Assembly: GCA_903923395.1 (NCBI GenBank)
Contig: CAIXXM010000045.1
Coordinates: forward strand, 1 to 61,921
Source: an uncultured Acidobacteriia bacterium
GTDB taxonomy: Bacteria > Acidobacteriota > Terriglobia > Bryobacterales > Bryobacteraceae
Length of the DNA stretch: 61,921 bases
Direction of reading: 5' to 3'
Within the stretch, counting starts at the first letter, position 1. Each line of letters opens with the position of its first letter. Positions 1 to 10,313 of the stretch are shown here, one piece after another. The notes under the pieces were generated by a model. That model searched no databases and was not told the DNA's origin. It saw nothing but the letters and a program-made list of their open reading frames with translations. The position numbers were made by a program, and so were the translations under genes.

Positions 1-228
1 CTCTACGCCGACCTCCGCCTCTGCCGCAAACTCCAGGCCGAATCCGCCGCCAACCTCAATCTCCCCCAACCCGCCCCCGCCGGCGAAGAAGCCCTCCAGC
101 AGATCCTCGAAGAGATCGAACTCGAACAAATCGCAGCCCAAATCGCAAAAAATGCACCACAAGAGAAGCCCATTAACACTTCCCTTATGGAAACCAACCC
201 GCCAGACACCCTCGAACCCGCTGCGTAA
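1..228 (+). CDS. C-terminal fragment of an unidentified protein
   Basis: An open frame enters from the left edge in frame 1 and stops at the TAA at 226-228, giving 75 residues. The visible part is mostly helical and charged, with an Ala/Gln/Glu-rich stretch followed by a Pro-rich end. Codon use is strongly C-ending, as expected of a real gene at this GC content. No domain can be recognised from the tail alone. It is a partial gene whose start lies outside the window. It has the same orientation as metH but is separated from it by about 200 bp, so a shared operon is not implied. Confidence 0.55.
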   Translation, partial: LYADLRLCRKLQAESAANLNLPQPAPAGEEALQQILEEIELEQIAAQIAKNAPQEKPINTSLMETNPPDTLEPAA

Positions 229-425
229 CCACCACCGAGAGCCTTAACCGGGCAGGCAGACAGGGCCGCGCCCATGTTCTTCGACAATTGAATACACCGC
301 CCACGCCGCATACACTCCAAGTGCGCCCATGTCCGCACTGAACCCGAATCCCGCCCCTCGTTCGCGCGTCTCCCATGCGCACGAATAAAGTCCCCGTTAT
401 CATAAGGACAGCCAGCCCTCCTGAC

Positions 426-3400
426 ATGACCCGAGCCCAAGAGCATCCCCTCAAGAAAATCCTTGCCAACCGTATCGCCATCATCGATGGGGCGATGGGA
501 ACCACGATCCGCACCTACGGGATGACTGAGGCCGACATCCGCGGCGAGCGTTTCAAGAATTCGGGCAAAGACCTGCTAAACAATGGCGATCTCTTTTCGC
601 TGACACAGCCGAAGATGATCTGCGACATCCACCGGCGCTTTCTCGAAGCCGGCGCGGATATCATCGAAACCAATACTTTCGGGGCCACCACCATCTCACA
701 AAGCGAGTTCTTTGTGGATGATCCGCGCGAGCACGGCGACCGGAAAGACCCGGCGTTCTACCAGAAAATCATTGAAGACAAGTCCCTGCAAGACCTCGCC
801 TGGGAGATCAACGAACAATCGGCCCGCCAGTGCCGCGAGTGGGCGGACCGGGTCGGGACAGCCACCGGGCGCCAGCGCTTTGTCGCCGGTTCCATCGGTC
901 CCCTAACCGTTTCGCTCTCGAACTCACCGGATGCGGATGATTCGGGCTTCCGCGTCGTGACTTTCGATCAGGTGAAAACGGCGTACATGGAACAGGTCCG
1001 GGCGCTGATTGCGGGCGGTTCAGATCTGCTGCTGGTGGAAACGATCTTCGATTCGCTTAATGCGAAGGCTGCGCTCGTGGCGATCCGAGAGGTGTTTGAC
1101 CAGGACGGCAAAGAACTCCCGGTCATGATCTCCGCGGCAGTGGGCCGTGGCGGGGAGACGATGATCTCCGCGCAGACCATTGAGGCCTACTGGAATGCCG
1201 TGCAGCATGTGAATCCGCTGTCCGTGGGCTTGAACTGTTCTCTGGGGCCGGACCTGATGTATCCGTTCCTCGCCGAACTTGCCGAAAAGTCCAACACCGC
1301 GATTTCCTGCTACCCGAACGCGGGGCTGCCCAACCCGCTCTCGCCCACCGGCTTCGATTTGGGTCCGGCGGATATGGCGCGCTTTCTGGGTGAGTTCGCC
1401 CAGGGCGGCTTGATCAACATTGCCGGCGGCTGCTGCGGCAACACGCCGGAGCACATTGCCGCCATCGCCAAGGCACTCGACGGGCGGCATCCGCGTGAAA
1501 TCCAGAAGCCCTCGACCTCGGTCAGCGTGACCGTGCCCGATACAGCCGCCGCGTTCCAGCCGCTGCGGCTCTCCGGCTCGCAGCCCTTCACGCAGCAGCA
1601 GGGCGTCTACATCATGATCGGCGAACGCACCAACGTGGCGGGTTCGCCCAAGTTCGCCAAGCTGATCAAAGAGGGGAAATACGAAGAAGCCGTGGCCATT
1701 GCCCGCCAGCAGGTGGAGAACGGAGCCAACGTCATCGATATCTGCATGGATGAGGGCATGATCGATGGCGTCTCCGCCATGACCCGCTTCCTGCAACTGC
1801 TGGCCAGTGAGCCCGAAGTCGCCAAGGTTCCCTTCATGGTGGATTCCTCCAAATGGGAAGTGATTGAGGCCAGCTTGAAGTGCTTGCAGGGCAAGGGCAT
1901 TGTCAACTCCATCTCGCTCAAGGAGGGCGAAGAAAAGTTCCGTCAGAATGCCGCTGCCGTCCGGAAATACGGTGCCGCCGTCGTGGTAATGGCCTTTGAT
2001 GAACAGGGCCAGGCTGCCACTTATGAAGATAAGATCCGCATCTGCGAACGCGCGTACCGGATTCTCACCAGCGAAGTTGGTTTCCCGCCGGAAGATATTA
2101 TCTTCGACCCCAACATACTTACCGTGGCCACGGGCATGGATGAGCACAATAACTATGCCCTCGACTTTATTCATGCCACTCGCTGGATCAAGACCAACTT
2201 ACCTCACGCCAAAGTAAGTGGCGGCGTTTCCAATATCTCGTTCAGCTTCCGCGGCAATAACAAGGTCCGGGAAGCGATGCACTCGGCGTTCCTCTATCAC
2301 GCCATCGCGGCGGGCATGGACATGGGCATCGTCAACGCTGGCATGCTGGAGGTCTATGAGGAGATTGAACCGGAACTGAAGGTGCTTGTCGAAGACGTTC
2401 TGCTCAACCGCCGTCCGGACGCGACCGAGCGCCTTGTGGAGCACGGCGAGATGCTCAAAGCCACCACTTCCGGCACAGCCGTCGCGGAAAAGAAGGCTGA
2501 GGAATGGCGCAACGGCACGGTGGAAGAACGTTTGTCCCATGCTCTGGTGAAGGGCATTGACACTTACATTGACATCGACACCGAAGAGGCGCGCGCCAAA
2601 CTGGGGCGTCCGCTGCTGGTGATTGAAGGTCCGTTGATGGATGGTATGGGCGTGGTGGGTGACCTTTTCGGCTCGGGTAAGATGTTCCTGCCGCAGGTGG
2701 TGAAATCCGCGCGCGTGATGAAGAAGGCTGTCGCTTATCTTACGCCTTTCATGGAGGCTGAGAAAGCGGCGCAGGAAGCGGCCGGGGAGGTGGTGAAAGT
2801 CCGGGGCAAGATCGTTCTCGCCACCGTCAAAGGCGACGTGCATGATATCGGCAAGAATATTGTTGGTGTGGTGCTGGCCTGCAATAACTATGACGTGATT
2901 GACATGGGCGTGATGGTCTCCTGCGACAAGATTTTGGAGCGTGCGAAAGCCGAGAATGCGGATATCATCGGCCTCAGCGGCCTGATCACGCCGTCACTGG
3001 ATGAAATGGTGCATGTGGCCCGCGAAATGGAACGCCAGGGCTTCCAGATTCCGCTGCTCGTTGGCGGGGCCACCACCAGCCGCGCACATACGGCGATCAA
3101 GATCGCACCGCATTACAGTCAGCCCGTGGTTCATGTTCTGGATGCCAGCCGTGCCGTACCGGTAACTTCCAGTCTGCTCAGTGACGATGGCAAGGCGGAC
3201 TTCGTACTGCAGCACCGGGCCGAATATGAGGCAATCCGTAAGTCACATGCGGCACCGAAGAGTCTGGCACTGCCACTCGCAACAGCCCGTGAGCGCCGCA
3301 CGCCGGTCGAGTGGCGGGCGGAAGATATCCCCGCGCCTGCATTTACCGGTGTTCGCGTCCTGGCGGATTTCCCGCTCGAAACGCTGCGCAGTTATATTGA

Positions 3401-4223
3401 CTGGTCGCCATTCTTCCACACCTGGGGATTGAAGGGCATTTACCCCAGGATTCTCAGTCATGAAACGCAGGGCACACAGGCCAGCCAGATTTTCGCGGAC
3501 GGCAATGCGCTGCTCGACCGGATTATCGGGGAAAAACTACTTACGGCGCGTGGCGTATACGGCTTCTTCCCTGCGAATGCCGCCGGCGATGACGTCGAAC
3601 TCGGCAACGGGACAACACTGCATTTCCTCCGGCAGCAGGTCCGTGAAAATGATGGACCGTGCCGCTCCCTGGCGGACTTCATTGCACCGAAATCCACTGG
3701 CCTGCAAGATCACATCGGGGCCTTTGCCGTGACTGCCGGAATTGGCCTGCAAGAACTGGCGGAGCAGTTCCGGGCTGCGCATGATGATTACAACGCCATC
3801 ATGGCCGAAGCCCTGGCTGACCGGCTTGCCGAGGCCTTCGCCGAATGCCTCCACCAGCGGGTCCGTGCGGAGTGGGGCTATGGGCTTACGGAGAATCTGA
3901 CGCCGGAGGAACTGATCCACGAGAAATACCGTGGCATCCGGCCGGCTCCCGGCTATCCGGCCTGTCCTGACCACACAGAGAAAGGAATTCTTTGGAATCT
4001 GCTCGATGTGGAGGCCAACACGGGAATGAAACTCACGGAATCCTACGCGATGTGGCCGGGCTCCAGTGTAAGTGGACTTTACTTCGCGCACCCGGAATCG
4101 AGATACTTCAGCCTGGGTAAGATCGACAAGGACCAGGTGGAAGAATACGCCACCCGCAAGGGGATGACCCTCACCGAAGCGGAGCGCTGGCTGGGGCCGA
4201 ATCTCAATTACGACCCCGCGTAG
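426..4223 (+). CDS. metH: Cobalamin-dependent methionine synthase MetH
   Basis: Transfers a methyl group from 5-methyl-tetrahydrofolate to homocysteine through protein-bound cobalamin, in the cytosol. The 1265-residue product has all four modules in the usual order. The homocysteine domain carries its zinc ligands in GLNCS (near residue 271) and GGCCGN (near 335). A pterin-binding domain follows at about 370-640. The B12 domain has the DVHDIG signature, with the cobalt-ligand His near 805. The C-terminal activation domain contains the RYFSLGK segment. Length is close to the E. coli enzyme (about 1227). An in-frame ATG at 375 would add 17 residues; I prefer 426 because the homology begins shortly after it, although the AAGGA at 404-408 is rather far upstream. 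No riboswitch is evident in the leader. Confidence 0.97.
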   Translation: MTRAQEHPLKKILANRIAIIDGAMGTTIRTYGMTEADIRGERFKNSGKDLLNNGDLFSLTQPKMICDIHRRFLEAGADIIETNTFGATTISQSEFFVDDPREHGDRKDPAFYQKIIEDKSLQDLAWEINEQSARQCREWADRVGTATGRQRFVAGSIGPLTVSLSNSPDADDSGFRVVTFDQVKTAYMEQVRALIAGGSDLLLVETIFDSLNAKAALVAIREVFDQDGKELPVMISAAVGRGGETMISAQTIEAYWNAVQHVNPLSVGLNCSLGPDLMYPFLAELAEKSNTAISCYPNAGLPNPLSPTGFDLGPADMARFLGEFAQGGLINIAGGCCGNTPEHIAAIAKALDGRHPREIQKPSTSVSVTVPDTAAAFQPLRLSGSQPFTQQQGVYIMIGERTNVAGSPKFAKLIKEGKYEEAVAIARQQVENGANVIDICMDEGMIDGVSAMTRFLQLLASEPEVAKVPFMVDSSKWEVIEASLKCLQGKGIVNSISLKEGEEKFRQNAAAVRKYGAAVVVMAFDEQGQAATYEDKIRICERAYRILTSEVGFPPEDIIFDPNILTVATGMDEHNNYALDFIHATRWIKTNLPHAKVSGGVSNISFSFRGNNKVREAMHSAFLYHAIAAGMDMGIVNAGMLEVYEEIEPELKVLVEDVLLNRRPDATERLVEHGEMLKATTSGTAVAEKKAEEWRNGTVEERLSHALVKGIDTYIDIDTEEARAKLGRPLLVIEGPLMDGMGVVGDLFGSGKMFLPQVVKSARVMKKAVAYLTPFMEAEKAAQEAAGEVVKVRGKIVLATVKGDVHDIGKNIVGVVLACNNYDVIDMGVMVSCDKILERAKAENADIIGLSGLITPSLDEMVHVAREMERQGFQIPLLVGGATTSRAHTAIKIAPHYSQPVVHVLDASRAVPVTSSLLSDDGKADFVLQHRAEYEAIRKSHAAPKSLALPLATARERRTPVEWRAEDIPAPAFTGVRVLADFPLETLRSYIDWSPFFHTWGLKGIYPRILSHETQGTQASQIFADGNALLDRIIGEKLLTARGVYGFFPANAAGDDVELGNGTTLHFLRQQVRENDGPCRSLADFIAPKSTGLQDHIGAFAVTAGIGLQELAEQFRAAHDDYNAIMAEALADRLAEAFAECLHQRVRAEWGYGLTENLTPEELIHEKYRGIRPAPGYPACPDHTEKGILWNLLDVEANTGMKLTESYAMWPGSSVSGLYFAHPESRYFSLGKIDKDQVEEYATRKGMTLTEAERWLGPNLNYDPA

Positions 4224-4232
4224 ACTGGCATC

Positions 4233-4267
4233 GGAAGGGGTGGAGAACCCGGTTCTCCGCCTCTTCC
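4233..4267. terminator. Hairpin between convergent metH and S9 peptidase
   Basis: An inverted repeat with core GGAGAAC/GTTCTCC around a 3-nt loop is extended by imperfect outer pairing (GGAAG at 4233, CTTCC at 4263). It lies in the 62-bp gap between two converging genes. It has no clean T tract on either strand, so its role as a bidirectional terminator is inferred from position and stem strength. Confidence 0.45.
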
Positions 4268-4285
4268 CACCACCACCGCTCCCCC

Positions 4286-6169
4286 TTACTTCAAATACTT
4301 CCCGAACCAGTCCGTGACCTTCTGCGCCCGGTCCTCCTTGTTCTTCGGCTGCATGAATTGATGACCTTCTCCCGGATACACCACCAGTTGTGTCGGAACC
4401 TGGAACGTCTTCAACGCATGCCAAAACTCATAGGATTGCGGCGCGGGGCACTCGGCATCCTGCTCACCAACCACCACGAGCGTCGGCGTCTTCACGTTCT
4501 TGATGAAAGTGATGGGCGAACTCTTCGCATATACCGCCGGGTCATCATACACGCTGGCACCGAAGAACGGAATCATCCACTGGTCAATCAGGTTCTGCCC
4601 GTAGTAACTCTGCCAGTTCGCAATTCCTGCACCCGCCACCGCAGCCTTGAAACGGTTCGTCTGCGTCACAGCGAACATAGTCATGTAACCTCCATAACTC
4701 CAGCCGGTAACTCCCAGTCTTTCCGGATCGATCGGGAATTTCGCGATCGCCGCATCCACCGCGCCGAGGATATCTTTGAGGTCCCCATAACCGAAGTCCT
4801 TCACGTTGGCCTGCGTGAAGACCTCACCCTGTCCATAACTGCCCCGCGGATTGGGCAGCAGCACATAGTAACCCTTGCCCGTAAGTAACGCGATGTTACT
4901 GTCTTTATCCGGCCAGACGGGAACGACAGAGTTAGACGGACCACCGTGAATCTGCACAATCAACGGATTCTTCCCCGCCGCCGGCTTCGCGGGAGGAATC
5001 AGCCAGGCCTGCACCTGTGCCCCATCCACCGTAAACTCCAGACTCTGCGCCCCGCCCCACTTCGGCTTCACAGCATCATTGGCATGCGTGACCGGCTTCC
5101 ACTCTCCAATCAACCCGCCCCAAACGGCGGGCGGCAGACCAAATGTACTCCGGATGAAACCCGCCGTCCTGCCATCCTTCGAAAGCGCCAGATTCGGGAA
5201 ATTACCGGCAATGTGGGCATCCTCATCGCCACGCCACAGTGTCTCGGTCACGCCGGTCTTTGTATTCGTCACAGAGATCCCGCTGCCGCCGCCCATGCGT
5301 TCCGTAAACAGTAACTGCTCCGGTCCCTGCCAGGCAACCGAATTCGGGGATGACTTTCTCCCCGGCGTGCGATTCACCGCCGCGCCGCCGCCCGCGGGCA
5401 CAGTGAAAACTTCACCGCCGTGGAACCCTTCATCACTCATCAACCCTTCAATAAACGCGATGATCTTGCCATCCGGCGAATACCGCGGTGTCGCCAGTTG
5501 CAGCTTCGGCTTGTAGATCGACTTCCCTGCCCCGGTGCCCGAATCAAACACATAGAGTTCGGCAATCCACCAGTTGTTATCGCCCGGTCCTGGCGCTGCG
5601 GTGGCCACCAGTTGCCGTCCATCCGGCGACCAGTCGAAGTCGTACACATGCCGGTCCGGGGCGGAACCAAAACCCTGCTTGCCGGTTGCGACGTCCACCA
5701 TTCCGATCCTCTGATTATGGAAGCCCGTATCGATGACGCCGGTCTGCACGCCGGTTGCTGCGAGTGGTCCGCCGCCTGAAGCTCCTTCCACATAGAGGAA
5801 AGCGATGCGCTTGCCGTCCGGGGAAAACTTCGGCCGGTCCGCAAAGCCCTTCAGCCTGGCCAGCACCTTCACCCTATTGGTGTCTCCATTGACCAGCGCA
5901 AGTTCCGGATCGCCGGCGGCATTTGAAGCCACCACGGTCAGCGTTCTTCCATCGGAAGACCAGGCCGGAGAACTTAGATCCTTCGCGCCCGGCACCGGCA
6001 CCGCGGTGTCCTTGCCGGCGCGGGTGATATGCAGGGTCTTGGCGGTGGAGCCCTCCACGCCCTGCAGCCATGCCAGGCGCGTTCCATCCGGAGAAATCGC
6101 AATATCGGAGAACGTGGCAGTCTGCCCAAACAGAGCCGCGGCAAACAGGAAAAGCAGGCTGAATCGCAT
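4286..6169 (-). CDS. Secreted S9-family (prolyl oligopeptidase-like) serine peptidase
   Basis: About 627 residues: a signal peptide (hydrophobic FSLLFLFAAALFG), an N-terminal beta-propeller region with repeated WSPDGR-type blades (SPDGTRLAW, SPDGKRIAF, SPDGRQLVA), and a C-terminal alpha/beta hydrolase domain. The nucleophile sits in GWSYGG (near residue 490). A plausible acid lies in GEQDAE and the His in GEGHQF, completing the triad. The family cleaves short peptides or removes acylated or dipeptide N-termini, here probably in the periplasm. The start is ambiguous: GGAGG abuts the ATG at 6169, so initiation 15 or 30 bases upstream (ATG at 6184 or 6199) is possible. It is monocistronic and converges on metH. 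Confidence 0.9.
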   Translation of the reverse strand: MRFSLLFLFAAALFGQTATFSDIAISPDGTRLAWLQGVEGSTAKTLHITRAGKDTAVPVPGAKDLSSPAWSSDGRTLTVVASNAAGDPELALVNGDTNRVKVLARLKGFADRPKFSPDGKRIAFLYVEGASGGGPLAATGVQTGVIDTGFHNQRIGMVDVATGKQGFGSAPDRHVYDFDWSPDGRQLVATAAPGPGDNNWWIAELYVFDSGTGAGKSIYKPKLQLATPRYSPDGKIIAFIEGLMSDEGFHGGEVFTVPAGGGAAVNRTPGRKSSPNSVAWQGPEQLLFTERMGGGSGISVTNTKTGVTETLWRGDEDAHIAGNFPNLALSKDGRTAGFIRSTFGLPPAVWGGLIGEWKPVTHANDAVKPKWGGAQSLEFTVDGAQVQAWLIPPAKPAAGKNPLIVQIHGGPSNSVVPVWPDKDSNIALLTGKGYYVLLPNPRGSYGQGEVFTQANVKDFGYGDLKDILGAVDAAIAKFPIDPERLGVTGWSYGGYMTMFAVTQTNRFKAAVAGAGIANWQSYYGQNLIDQWMIPFFGASVYDDPAVYAKSSPITFIKNVKTPTLVVVGEQDAECPAPQSYEFWHALKTFQVPTQLVVYPGEGHQFMQPKNKEDRAQKVTDWFGKYLK

Positions 6170-6225
6170 ACCTCCGCAAGATAGCATTCCAGCGCGCAAT
6201 GACGTTCCGGTTAAACTAATCTTCG

Positions 6226-6726
6226 ATGCCCGATAACAGTTTTGACGTCGTATCTGAAATCAACATGCCTGAGGTGAACAACGCCATTCAGCAGGCCATG
6301 AAGGAAATCACCACCCGGTTCGACCTGAAGGATTCCAAGTCCTCCATCGAATTGAAGGAGAAGGATAAGAAGCTGGAAATCGCCAGTGCTGACGATTACA
6401 AGCTCCGTGCCGTCATTGAAATCCTGCAGGGCAAACTTGTCAAGCGCAACGTACCGGTCAAGAACCTTACCTACGGCCCCGTGGTTGCGGCGCACGGCAT
6501 GTCGGTCAAACAGGAAGTCACGCTGATTTCCGGCATTCCCACCGAAAAGGCGAAGGATATCGTCAAGAAGATCAAAGACAGCAAGCTCAAGGTGCAGGCT
6601 TCCATCAATGGCGAACTCGTGCGGGTGGCGGGGAAAGACCGCGATACCCTGCAGCAGGCCATCGCACTGCTGCGCGGTGCCGATTTCGGCATCGACCTTC
6701 AGTTCACCAACTTCCGGACCAACTAA
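6226..6726 (+). CDS. yajQ: YajQ-family nucleotide-binding protein
   Basis: A 166-residue cytosolic protein matching the YajQ/DUF520 family over its full length, with the typical start (DNSFDVVSEINMPEV) and end (GIDLQFTNFR). The family has two ferredoxin-like folds and has been described as binding cyclic di-GMP and affecting transcription or phage gene expression. The exact role here is not deducible. The stop is 2 bp before the GTG of the next gene, so the two are probably cotranscribed. A PilZ protein 12 kb away is another possible c-di-GMP binder, but there is no direct link. Confidence 0.93.
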   Translation: MPDNSFDVVSEINMPEVNNAIQQAMKEITTRFDLKDSKSSIELKEKDKKLEIASADDYKLRAVIEILQGKLVKRNVPVKNLTYGPVVAAHGMSVKQEVTLISGIPTEKAKDIVKKIKDSKLKVQASINGELVRVAGKDRDTLQQAIALLRGADFGIDLQFTNFRTN

Positions 6727-6728
6727 CC

Positions 6729-7367
6729 GTGGCGCGGAAAATCGAATCTCTCAGTGTGCCGGGGCCTGCCGGTGCGCTCGAAGCTCTGCTCGAAGAGCCG
6801 GATCATCAGGAGCCAGTGGAAGCCTGCCTGGTTTGCCACCCGCATCCCCTGTTCGGTGGCACCATGCTGAATAAAGTGGTCTACCGGATGGCGCGCGGAC
6901 TGCGCAAGTCCGGCTCCGTGGTGCTGCGCTTCAATTTCCGCGGCACCGGACGCAGTGAAGGTGTACATGACAACGGCATTGGCGAAGTGGAAGACGCACG
7001 CGCCGCGCTGCAATTCCTGCGCGACCGTTACCCGCACCTGCCCTTCGCTATTGCAGGGTTCTCCTTCGGCTCCCGGGTCACCCTCAAGCTCGGTTATTCC
7101 ATGCAGGATGAGCCCGCGGCACCCAGCCGTCTCATCCCTGTAGGCTTTCCCACGTGGAAGGAAAACTTTGATTTCCTCGGCCAGTGTCACCTGCCGAAGT
7201 ACTTCGTCCACAGCACCGTGGATGAGCATGGACCCAAAGACGTGCTGGAAGGCATGTTCCAAAGCTTCGCGGAACCGAAATCACTGACCTTCATCACCGC
7301 GCAGGATCACTTCTTTGCCGGTGCGCTCGAAGAACTGGAAGCCGTGATCGCCGCTCTGCCCAGGTAG
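6729..7367 (+). CDS. Alpha/beta hydrolase of the COG2945 (dienelactone-hydrolase-like) type
   Basis: A 212-residue small alpha/beta hydrolase with a GTG start 2 bp after yajQ. The oxyanion-side motif HPHPLFGGTM and the nucleophile elbow GFSFGS are both present; a catalytic His is likely in the terminal QDHFF segment. These proteins resemble the CocE/dienelactone hydrolase superfamily and usually carry no defined substrate. There is no signal peptide, so it is cytosolic. The 3' end overlaps the convergent APC permease gene by 61 bp, so the last 20 codons are complementary to the permease mRNA. Confidence 0.85.
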   Translation: MARKIESLSVPGPAGALEALLEEPDHQEPVEACLVCHPHPLFGGTMLNKVVYRMARGLRKSGSVVLRFNFRGTGRSEGVHDNGIGEVEDARAALQFLRDRYPHLPFAIAGFSFGSRVTLKLGYSMQDEPAAPSRLIPVGFPTWKENFDFLGQCHLPKYFVHSTVDEHGPKDVLEGMFQSFAEPKSLTFITAQDHFFAGALEELEAVIAALPR

Positions 7368-8713
7368 ATCAATACGCCGAGCACGTTGCCCGCGATCACC
7401 ACGCCAGTCATCTTCGCCGCGAAGATCCAGGTGCTCTTCACGTCGATAATCGGCACGACCGCGAACAGTATCCCCAGGAACGTCATCACGAAGCCGGATA
7501 CCGCGGCCATACGCAGCCACAGTGGTGCCGGCACCACGAGCGGAATGGCGAACATCACCAGATATGGCAGTGCGTAGAACACAATCGACGTGTTCCACAG
7601 TAACTGGAACGCTTCCTCATGGCCCACTCCGATCAGGCTCAGCATGGACACCGCGAGCGTTGCCGCGCCCACGAACAGAATCGAATTCACCGGCGTGCCC
7701 CGCTTCGGGTCGATCTTCGTGAACCACTTGGGCAGCAGGTGATCCCACCCGGCCACCATCGGCAACCGCGTGTTACCCGTGAAGTTCACACTGGCCTGTG
7801 CCACGCGAAGACTGGCCACCATGCAAATGGCGAGTGAAACCGCCTGTGTTGCCAGGCCGAAAGGTTTCGCCCCGAGACTCAACACCTGCGCCACGGGTCC
7901 GATTAACTCGATTTCCCCGCCCTGCACCACCGCGATGACGGCGCTCGTGCCGAGGATGAACATCAGACCGATCACCGGTGCCGCAATCAAGACGGACCCG
8001 GCAAAGGAACGCACCGCCTTGCGCGTCTCTCCGGCCAGGATAGCCACATACTCAAAGCCGCCCAGCGCGCCAAAGCCAAGCTTGCTCAGAATGTTCACGC
8101 TGAACAGGGAGACTGCCGGCATCGCCAGCGGAACTGGATGATAGCGCCCCGTAAAGGCGGCCAGCACGATGATGGTCACGAAAGCCACCACAATCACCAC
8201 GCCCGCCACGTTATGAAGCCATTTCCCAAAGTGCAGACCGGCAATGGAAAGCCAAGTCAAGAGGACGCAGACACCCACATTCGCCGCACAGATCAGTAAC
8301 TTATTCGATGCGATATCCGGCCGGTTGACCGCATAGGCAACATAAGTCACCACCTGCAGGCCCGACTCTGACGTCAGCATGATCACATACAACCAGAGAT
8401 TCCATGCCGTGAGAAAACCTGTAAATGGCCCGAACGCATGGCGCGCCCACTGATACAACCCACCTTCGAGCGGCCACTTTGAATTCAGAAAGATCACTAC
8501 TGCCGCGCAGGGAATGTAGAACGTAAGAATCGCGAGCATCCAGTACATCGCATGGGCGCTCCCCAGCTTCGCCGCCACGCCAATCCAGGGCAGCCCCACC
8601 ACAAACAGGATCTGCGTCAGCACCAGATCCCACATTCCGAGTTCTTTGCGCAGGTGAGTCAAGATTCCAAATTGTAGCGGAGTTTTCTCCGCTCGTGTAT
8701 CCTGAAAAGGCAA
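7307..8713 (-). CDS. APC-superfamily amino-acid permease
   Basis: A 468-residue inner-membrane protein with about 12 hydrophobic segments. The N-terminal region has the glycine-rich TM1 pattern of the amino acid-polyamine-organocation family, followed by the SKWPLEGGLYQWAR loop typical of its basic/neutral amino-acid permeases. The middle contains GALGGFEYVAILAGE, which fits TM6 of this fold. The C-terminus is a Ser/Ala tail. Substrate cannot be assigned. It is divergent from the MATE gene across 130 bp and overlaps the hydrolase gene at its 3' end. Confidence 0.85.
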   Translation of the reverse strand: MPFQDTRAEKTPLQFGILTHLRKELGMWDLVLTQILFVVGLPWIGVAAKLGSAHAMYWMLAILTFYIPCAAVVIFLNSKWPLEGGLYQWARHAFGPFTGFLTAWNLWLYVIMLTSESGLQVVTYVAYAVNRPDIASNKLLICAANVGVCVLLTWLSIAGLHFGKWLHNVAGVVIVVAFVTIIVLAAFTGRYHPVPLAMPAVSLFSVNILSKLGFGALGGFEYVAILAGETRKAVRSFAGSVLIAAPVIGLMFILGTSAVIAVVQGGEIELIGPVAQVLSLGAKPFGLATQAVSLAICMVASLRVAQASVNFTGNTRLPMVAGWDHLLPKWFTKIDPKRGTPVNSILFVGAATLAVSMLSLIGVGHEEAFQLLWNTSIVFYALPYLVMFAIPLVVPAPLWLRMAAVSGFVMTFLGILFAVVPIIDVKSTWIFAAKMTGVVIAGNVLGVLIYLGRAAITASSSSSAPAKK

Positions 8714-8843
8714 GCCGATGATTTTCCGTATCGCTGTACGCTAATCCTGCCGGGAGATATCTCTCCCACCTCTGACGCGGAACCCAACGCCGCGCGCTAC
8801 TGCCCGCACCAGGCGGCTCTGCCATTTTTCCTAAGGATTTTCT

Positions 8844-10256
8844 ATGCAGGAAGCACAGGCTTCTTCCCCGTCAACGGGTCTTCTTTCTCTTTTGCGCGAA
8901 GCACTGGGTAACTCCCACCGTGACTTCACCAGCGGCAATCTCAACCGCGCCATCATTGTCCTGGCTATTCCCATGATTCTCGAAATGATGATGGAATCGC
9001 TCTTCGGCGTGGTGGATATGTTCTTCGTCGCCAAGCTTGGTGTCGATTCCCTGGCCACGGTCACGCTCACGGAATCCTGCCTCGTCCTGGTCTTTGGCCT
9101 TGCCATTGGTTTCAGCATGGCCACGACCGCCTTCGTCGCGCGCCGTATCGGGGAGAAAGACCCACAGGGTGCCGCCGACGCCGCAGTGCAGGCCATCGCC
9201 GTCGGGATCGGGATCTCCGTGATCGTGGGGCTTATTGGAATCTTCTTCGCGCCAGAGTTGCTCCGGTTGATGGGCGGCGAACCTTCCGTCATCGCCACCG
9301 GCACGAATTACGCGCGACTTATGCTGGGCGGATCCATTGTGATCTTTCTGCTGTTCCTCATCAATGCTGTTTTCCGGGGAGCCGGTGACGCCTCGCTCGC
9401 CATGCGCGTGTTATGGCTCGCCAACGGGATGAATATCATCCTCGACCCCTGCCTGATCAACGGCTGGATGGGGCTGCCGAAGCTCGGTGTCTTCGGCGCA
9501 TCCGTGGCAACCACCATAGGCCGCGGGACCGGTGTGGCATTCCAAATCTATCTGCTGCTCAATGGATCAAGCCGCGTCAGGATTGCCGCGAAACAAATCC
9601 GTATCCTGCCGGACGTGATGTGGCGCCTGCTTAAGGTATCCGGCAATGGTGTGCTGCAATTTCTGATCTCCACCGCCAGTTGGACTGGATTGATCCGCGT
9701 GGTGGCCACCTTCGGCAGCGTGCCCGTGGCGGCTTACTCGGTGGCGCTGAAGATCTTCCTGTTTCTATTACTTCCGGCATGGGGCTTCTCCGGTGCCGCA
9801 GCGACTCTGGTTGGCCAGTGCCTGGGTGCGAAGAAGCCAGAACGTGCGGAAGCAGCGGTATATAAGACCGGAGCCTATAACACCGCTTACATGGCCATCG
9901 TGACCTTTATCTTCCTGGTGTATGCGCGTCCGCTGACCTCCTGGTTTACCTCGGACCTGGCGGTGCAGGATGTCGCCGTGATCGCACTGCGCTTTCTCGG
10001 CGGCGGGAACATGATCTACGCCTGGGGCATGACGCTCATCCAGGCGTTCAACGGCTCCGGTGACACCAGAACCCCAACGGTAATCAATTTCTTCGCGTAC
10101 TGGTGCTTTCAATTACCCCTGGCTTACACGCTTGCCGTCTTACTGCACTGGGGACCAACAGGAGTCTTCCTCTCCATCCCGGCCGCAGAGGCGGTGATGG
10201 CAACGTCGGCACTGATCATGTTCCGCCGGGGAGCGTGGAAGCGGAAGATGATATGA
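8844..10256 (+). CDS. MATE-family multidrug/metabolite efflux transporter
   Basis: A 470-residue inner-membrane protein with about 12 transmembrane segments in two related halves, each with MATE-like features (LAIPMILEMMMESLFGVVDMF in the first half, FGSVPVAAYSVALKI in the second). The family exports cationic compounds or metabolites using H+ or Na+ gradients. AAGGAT sits about 10 bases before the ATG. It is monocistronic by appearance, with an opposing glnD 57 bp downstream and no obvious hairpin between them. The substrate is unknown. Confidence 0.9.
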   Translation: MQEAQASSPSTGLLSLLREALGNSHRDFTSGNLNRAIIVLAIPMILEMMMESLFGVVDMFFVAKLGVDSLATVTLTESCLVLVFGLAIGFSMATTAFVARRIGEKDPQGAADAAVQAIAVGIGISVIVGLIGIFFAPELLRLMGGEPSVIATGTNYARLMLGGSIVIFLLFLINAVFRGAGDASLAMRVLWLANGMNIILDPCLINGWMGLPKLGVFGASVATTIGRGTGVAFQIYLLLNGSSRVRIAAKQIRILPDVMWRLLKVSGNGVLQFLISTASWTGLIRVVATFGSVPVAAYSVALKIFLFLLLPAWGFSGAAATLVGQCLGAKKPERAEAAVYKTGAYNTAYMAIVTFIFLVYARPLTSWFTSDLAVQDVAVIALRFLGGGNMIYAWGMTLIQAFNGSGDTRTPTVINFFAYWCFQLPLAYTLAVLLHWGPTGVFLSIPAAEAVMATSALIMFRRGAWKRKMI

Positions 10257-10313
10257 GGATGACGGAAACCTTTGCCGATATTTGGGACGCGATGGCGGAC
10301 ACTCCGGAAGAAG

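Noticed and set aside
229-425. Riboswitch (B12 or SAM) in the metH leader
   Set aside because: No conserved cobalamin B12-box or SAM-type stem arrangement could be recognised.
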